From contig CAWBBL010000024.1 in the NCBI GenBank assembly GCA_963786985.1, positions 1-64,000 of the forward strand: a DNA stretch of 64,000 bases, read 5' to 3'. Below the pieces are notes generated by a model, which did no database searches, was not told the DNA's origin, and saw only the letters and a program-made list of their open reading frames with translations. Positions 62,408-64,000 of this stretch are shown one piece after another (position 1 is the stretch's first letter; each line of letters starts with the position of its first letter). The translations under genes and the position numbers were made by a program. Source of the stretch: Desertimonas sp963786985 (GTDB lineage: Bacteria; Actinomycetota; Acidimicrobiia; Acidimicrobiales; Ilumatobacteraceae).

Positions 62408-62769
62408 GGCTTCTCCGGTGTCGGTGGGGATGCGGTTCGGTCAGATGTGCGCCGGAGGTGCGCATCGAGGCGGTCGAGACGGTGCTCCCACGCAGCGCGG
62501 GTGTGCTCGGCCCATGCGGCGATCTCGACCAGAGGCTCCGGCCGCAGCTGGCATGGCCGCCGTTGTCCATCTCGGCTCCGGCTGATCAGACCGGCCCGCT
62601 CGAGGACCTGCAGATGACGGGAGATGGCCGGGAGACTGATCGGGAACGGTTCGGCCAACTCGAGCACGGTTGCCTCACCGTCGGCCAACCGACGCACGAT
62701 CGAGCGCCGCGTCGGGTCCGACAAGGCGGCGAAGACGACGTCGAACCGATCGGGGGCCGTCACGGTCAT
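62404..62769 (-). CDS. ArsR-family transcriptional regulator
   Basis: 121 residues. RFDVVFAALSDPTRRSIVRRLADGEATVLELAEPFPISLPAISRHLQVLERAGLISRSRDGQRRPCQLRPEPLVEIAAWAEHTRAAWEHRLDRLDAHL is the ArsR winged helix with the SLPAISRHLQVL recognition helix. The metal-binding ELCVCDL motif of metalloregulators is absent (VLELAEPF), so it is probably a non-metal member of the type paired with SRPBCC proteins. It is likely autoregulated through the AGTTATT repeat in its promoter. Confidence 0.9.
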   Translation of the reverse strand: MTVTAPDRFDVVFAALSDPTRRSIVRRLADGEATVLELAEPFPISLPAISRHLQVLERAGLISRSRDGQRRPCQLRPEPLVEIAAWAEHTRAAWEHRLDRLDAHLRRTSDRTASPPTPEKP

Positions 62770-62803
62770 CGTTGCCGTCGCTCCTGCGGATACTTCACAG
62801 ATT

Positions 62804-62835
62804 AGTTATTTAACAGAATAACTACATATAGTCAA
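62804..62835 (-). promoter_or_regulatory. ArsR/SRPBCC promoter with AGTTATT operator
   Basis: On the minus strand TTGACT (62835-62830) is followed after 17 bases by TAAATA (62812-62807). Overlapping the -10 and spacer is a perfect inverted repeat, AGTTATT (62804-62810) and AATAACT (62817-62823). The AT content is far above the surroundings, and the arrangement fits ArsR autorepression. Confidence 0.65.
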
Positions 62836-62995
62836 GGACGCCTGGAGTGCGGGGCACCGCCCCTGGCCCGTGGCACCCTGCTCGACGCACCGCGCGTTTA
62901 GTTGATGCGGCTGCGGCGAGTCATCGTGCAGGCGATCGACGATCGTGACAGTGTCTGCATGGCCACCGAACTCTGGTGGCGAAGGAGGACGGATC

Positions 62996-63673
62996 ATGAG
63001 GATCGCATTGGTGCATGGGGCATGGGCGGATGGTTCGTCCTGGGCGGCGGTGATCCGCCGTCTGCAGGCGGCTGGTCACGACGTCATCGCTCCGCAGTTC
63101 TCGCACACGTCGTTGGCGGACAACGTCGCCAAGTTGCGCCACGTCCTGACCTTGCAGGCCGAGCCGACAGTGCTCGCCGGGCACTCCTACGGCTGTCAGG
63201 TCATGACCGCGCTCGGAACGGAGGCACCGAACGTCGTCGGGTTGGTGTACGTGGCCGGATTCGGCCTCGACGAGGGCGAGTCCCTCGGTGCGTTGCTCGG
63301 CCAGGGTCCTCCGACGCCTGCCATCGCCAAGTTCCAGATCGACGAGCAGGGCTTCGCCTGGCTGCCGGAAGACGCCTTCCTTCAGCATTTCGCTCCCGAC
63401 GTCGATCCAGTCGAGGCCCGTGTGATGTACGCCGTCCAGCAGCCGTTGGCCGCTTCAACGCTGGACGATGTGATGACGACGCCGGCGTGGAAGACCTTGC
63501 CGACCTGGTTCGCCGTCGCCCAGCACGACGAAGTCATCCCTCCCGATGCCGAGCGCCAGTTCGCCCAGCGGATGGGCGCCACCACCATCGAGGTCGAATC
63601 GAGCCACGTCGTGATGATCTCGCATCCCGACGAGGTGACGACCCTCATCCTCTCAGCTGTCGACGCCTTGTAA
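62996..63673 (+). CDS. alpha/beta hydrolase (esterase/salicylate-esterase-like group)
   Basis: 225 residues, ATG 62996 behind GAAGGAGG. MRIALVHGAWADGSSWAAVIRRLQAAGHDVIAPQF, then TVLAGHSYGCQVMTALGTEAPNVVGLVYVAGFGLDEGES (Ser in GHSYG), FAVAQHDEVIPPDAERQFAQRMGA with the acid, and ESSHVVMISHPDEV with the His. The VHGAWADGSSW opening is typical of the group that includes plant methyl esterases and many bacterial homologues. It is divergent from the ArsR pair and monocistronic. Confidence 0.87.
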   Translation: MRIALVHGAWADGSSWAAVIRRLQAAGHDVIAPQFSHTSLADNVAKLRHVLTLQAEPTVLAGHSYGCQVMTALGTEAPNVVGLVYVAGFGLDEGESLGALLGQGPPTPAIAKFQIDEQGFAWLPEDAFLQHFAPDVDPVEARVMYAVQQPLAASTLDDVMTTPAWKTLPTWFAVAQHDEVIPPDAERQFAQRMGATTIEVESSHVVMISHPDEVTTLILSAVDAL

Positions 63674-64000
63674 CACCGAATACCACGTCTGCCGTCACCT
63701 GAGACGCCGCAGCCGGGGGTCGTGCGGTGCCCAGGTACGTCGTGCAGCGGACCCACGCTTCGGCTGCAACACCGCCTGCGGCCGGATCCGGCCAAGCGTC
63801 GCCAACGCGCTTGGATGCGACGCTTGTCGCCGACTCCCAGGTGCCGCACGCAAACGCCGATTATCGCGACCGAACGACACCCGCGGACTCGACACGGCCG
63901 AGCCCGAACGGCATCGATGTGTGCCGGTGACCCGAGGTTGTGAGCCGTCTGCCGGTAGACGGAGACTGGAGGTCGCCGGCTGGCGGCAGGGCGACCATCG
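63674..64000. other. terminal intergenic region, nothing recognised
   Basis: No gene is supported to the end of the window. Short GCGACCGAACGAC-type stretches here also occur near 18868 and 26350, but are too short to define a repeat. Confidence 0.3.

Overview
The window reads as chromosome from a high-GC, Gram-positive-type actinobacterium. An Acidimicrobiia-like (Ilumatobacter-type) host is my best inference, not a measured result. The reasons are uniformly GC-rich codon use, frequent GTG/TTG starts behind GGAGG-like ribosome sites, F420-type enzymes (LLM oxidoreductase, PPOX-fold protein, NpdG-like reductase), fused class III nucleotide cyclases, DUF664/DinB and DUF899 proteins, and many VOC-fold genes. 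I see no rRNA, tRNA, CRISPR array or prophage. One caution applies throughout: at least twelve otherwise well-conserved genes are broken by single-base frameshifts at points where the family alignment simply resumes in another frame. I read most of these as residual consensus errors of a long-read or metagenomic assembly rather than real decay, and annotate such genes over their full span.

Layout. (1) 1-7485: a carbohydrate locus. Three Gfo/Idh/MocA dehydrogenases on the minus strand are divergent from a plus-strand operon of sugar-binding protein, two permeases, a two-cupin protein and a ROK kinase. (2) 7486-19741: a loose region with a PheS-related ligase (SrmL-like), two VOC proteins, two class III cyclases (one fused to an alpha/beta hydrolase, one to DUF4242), a methyltransferase and an aminotransferase. 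They are separated by long intergenic stretches that carry a dispersed repeat family and a cluster of GTCGGAACAATC repeats. (3) 19742-26060: a compact Dpp/Opp-type ABC operon enclosing a formamidase/acetamidase gene. (4) 26061-34430: a DUF2807-cupredoxin exported protein, a VOC gene, a truncated IS630 element joined to a decapitated alpha/beta hydrolase, a lone cNMP-binding protein, a PIN-domain protein, a MarR/F420-reductase divergent pair with a clear operator, and an IS3 remnant. (5) 34434-44391: membrane proteins (HlyIII, GT39-like), Nudix, DUF899, small exported proteins, hydrolases, a tautomerase and DUF427.

(6) 44709-50240 is the most interesting part. A TPR-type putative regulator is followed by a 55-residue peptide gene, an MvdD-like ATP-grasp ligase and a C39-peptidase ABC exporter. 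Together they look like a complete ribosomal-peptide (graspetide-like, omega-ester/amide) pathway. The peptide has a VFGLRYLE leader motif, a Gly-Gly site and a Thr/Ser-then-Asp core; a perfect 32-bp palindrome follows it and 10-bp-phased GTCAC repeats precede it. (7) 50349-64000: an HD-domain protein, LLM and PPOX-type F420 enzymes with a divergent TetR, VOC genes, a secretory lipase, a UbiA-like/UbiE pair, a Tat-exported metallophosphoesterase, a sigma-70 family factor, an ArsR/SRPBCC pair and an alpha/beta hydrolase.

Most transcription units are short and many regulators sit divergent to their likely targets. The exceptions are three operons: sugar uptake plus oxidation, amide/peptide uptake plus amidase, and peptide precursor plus maturase plus exporter.
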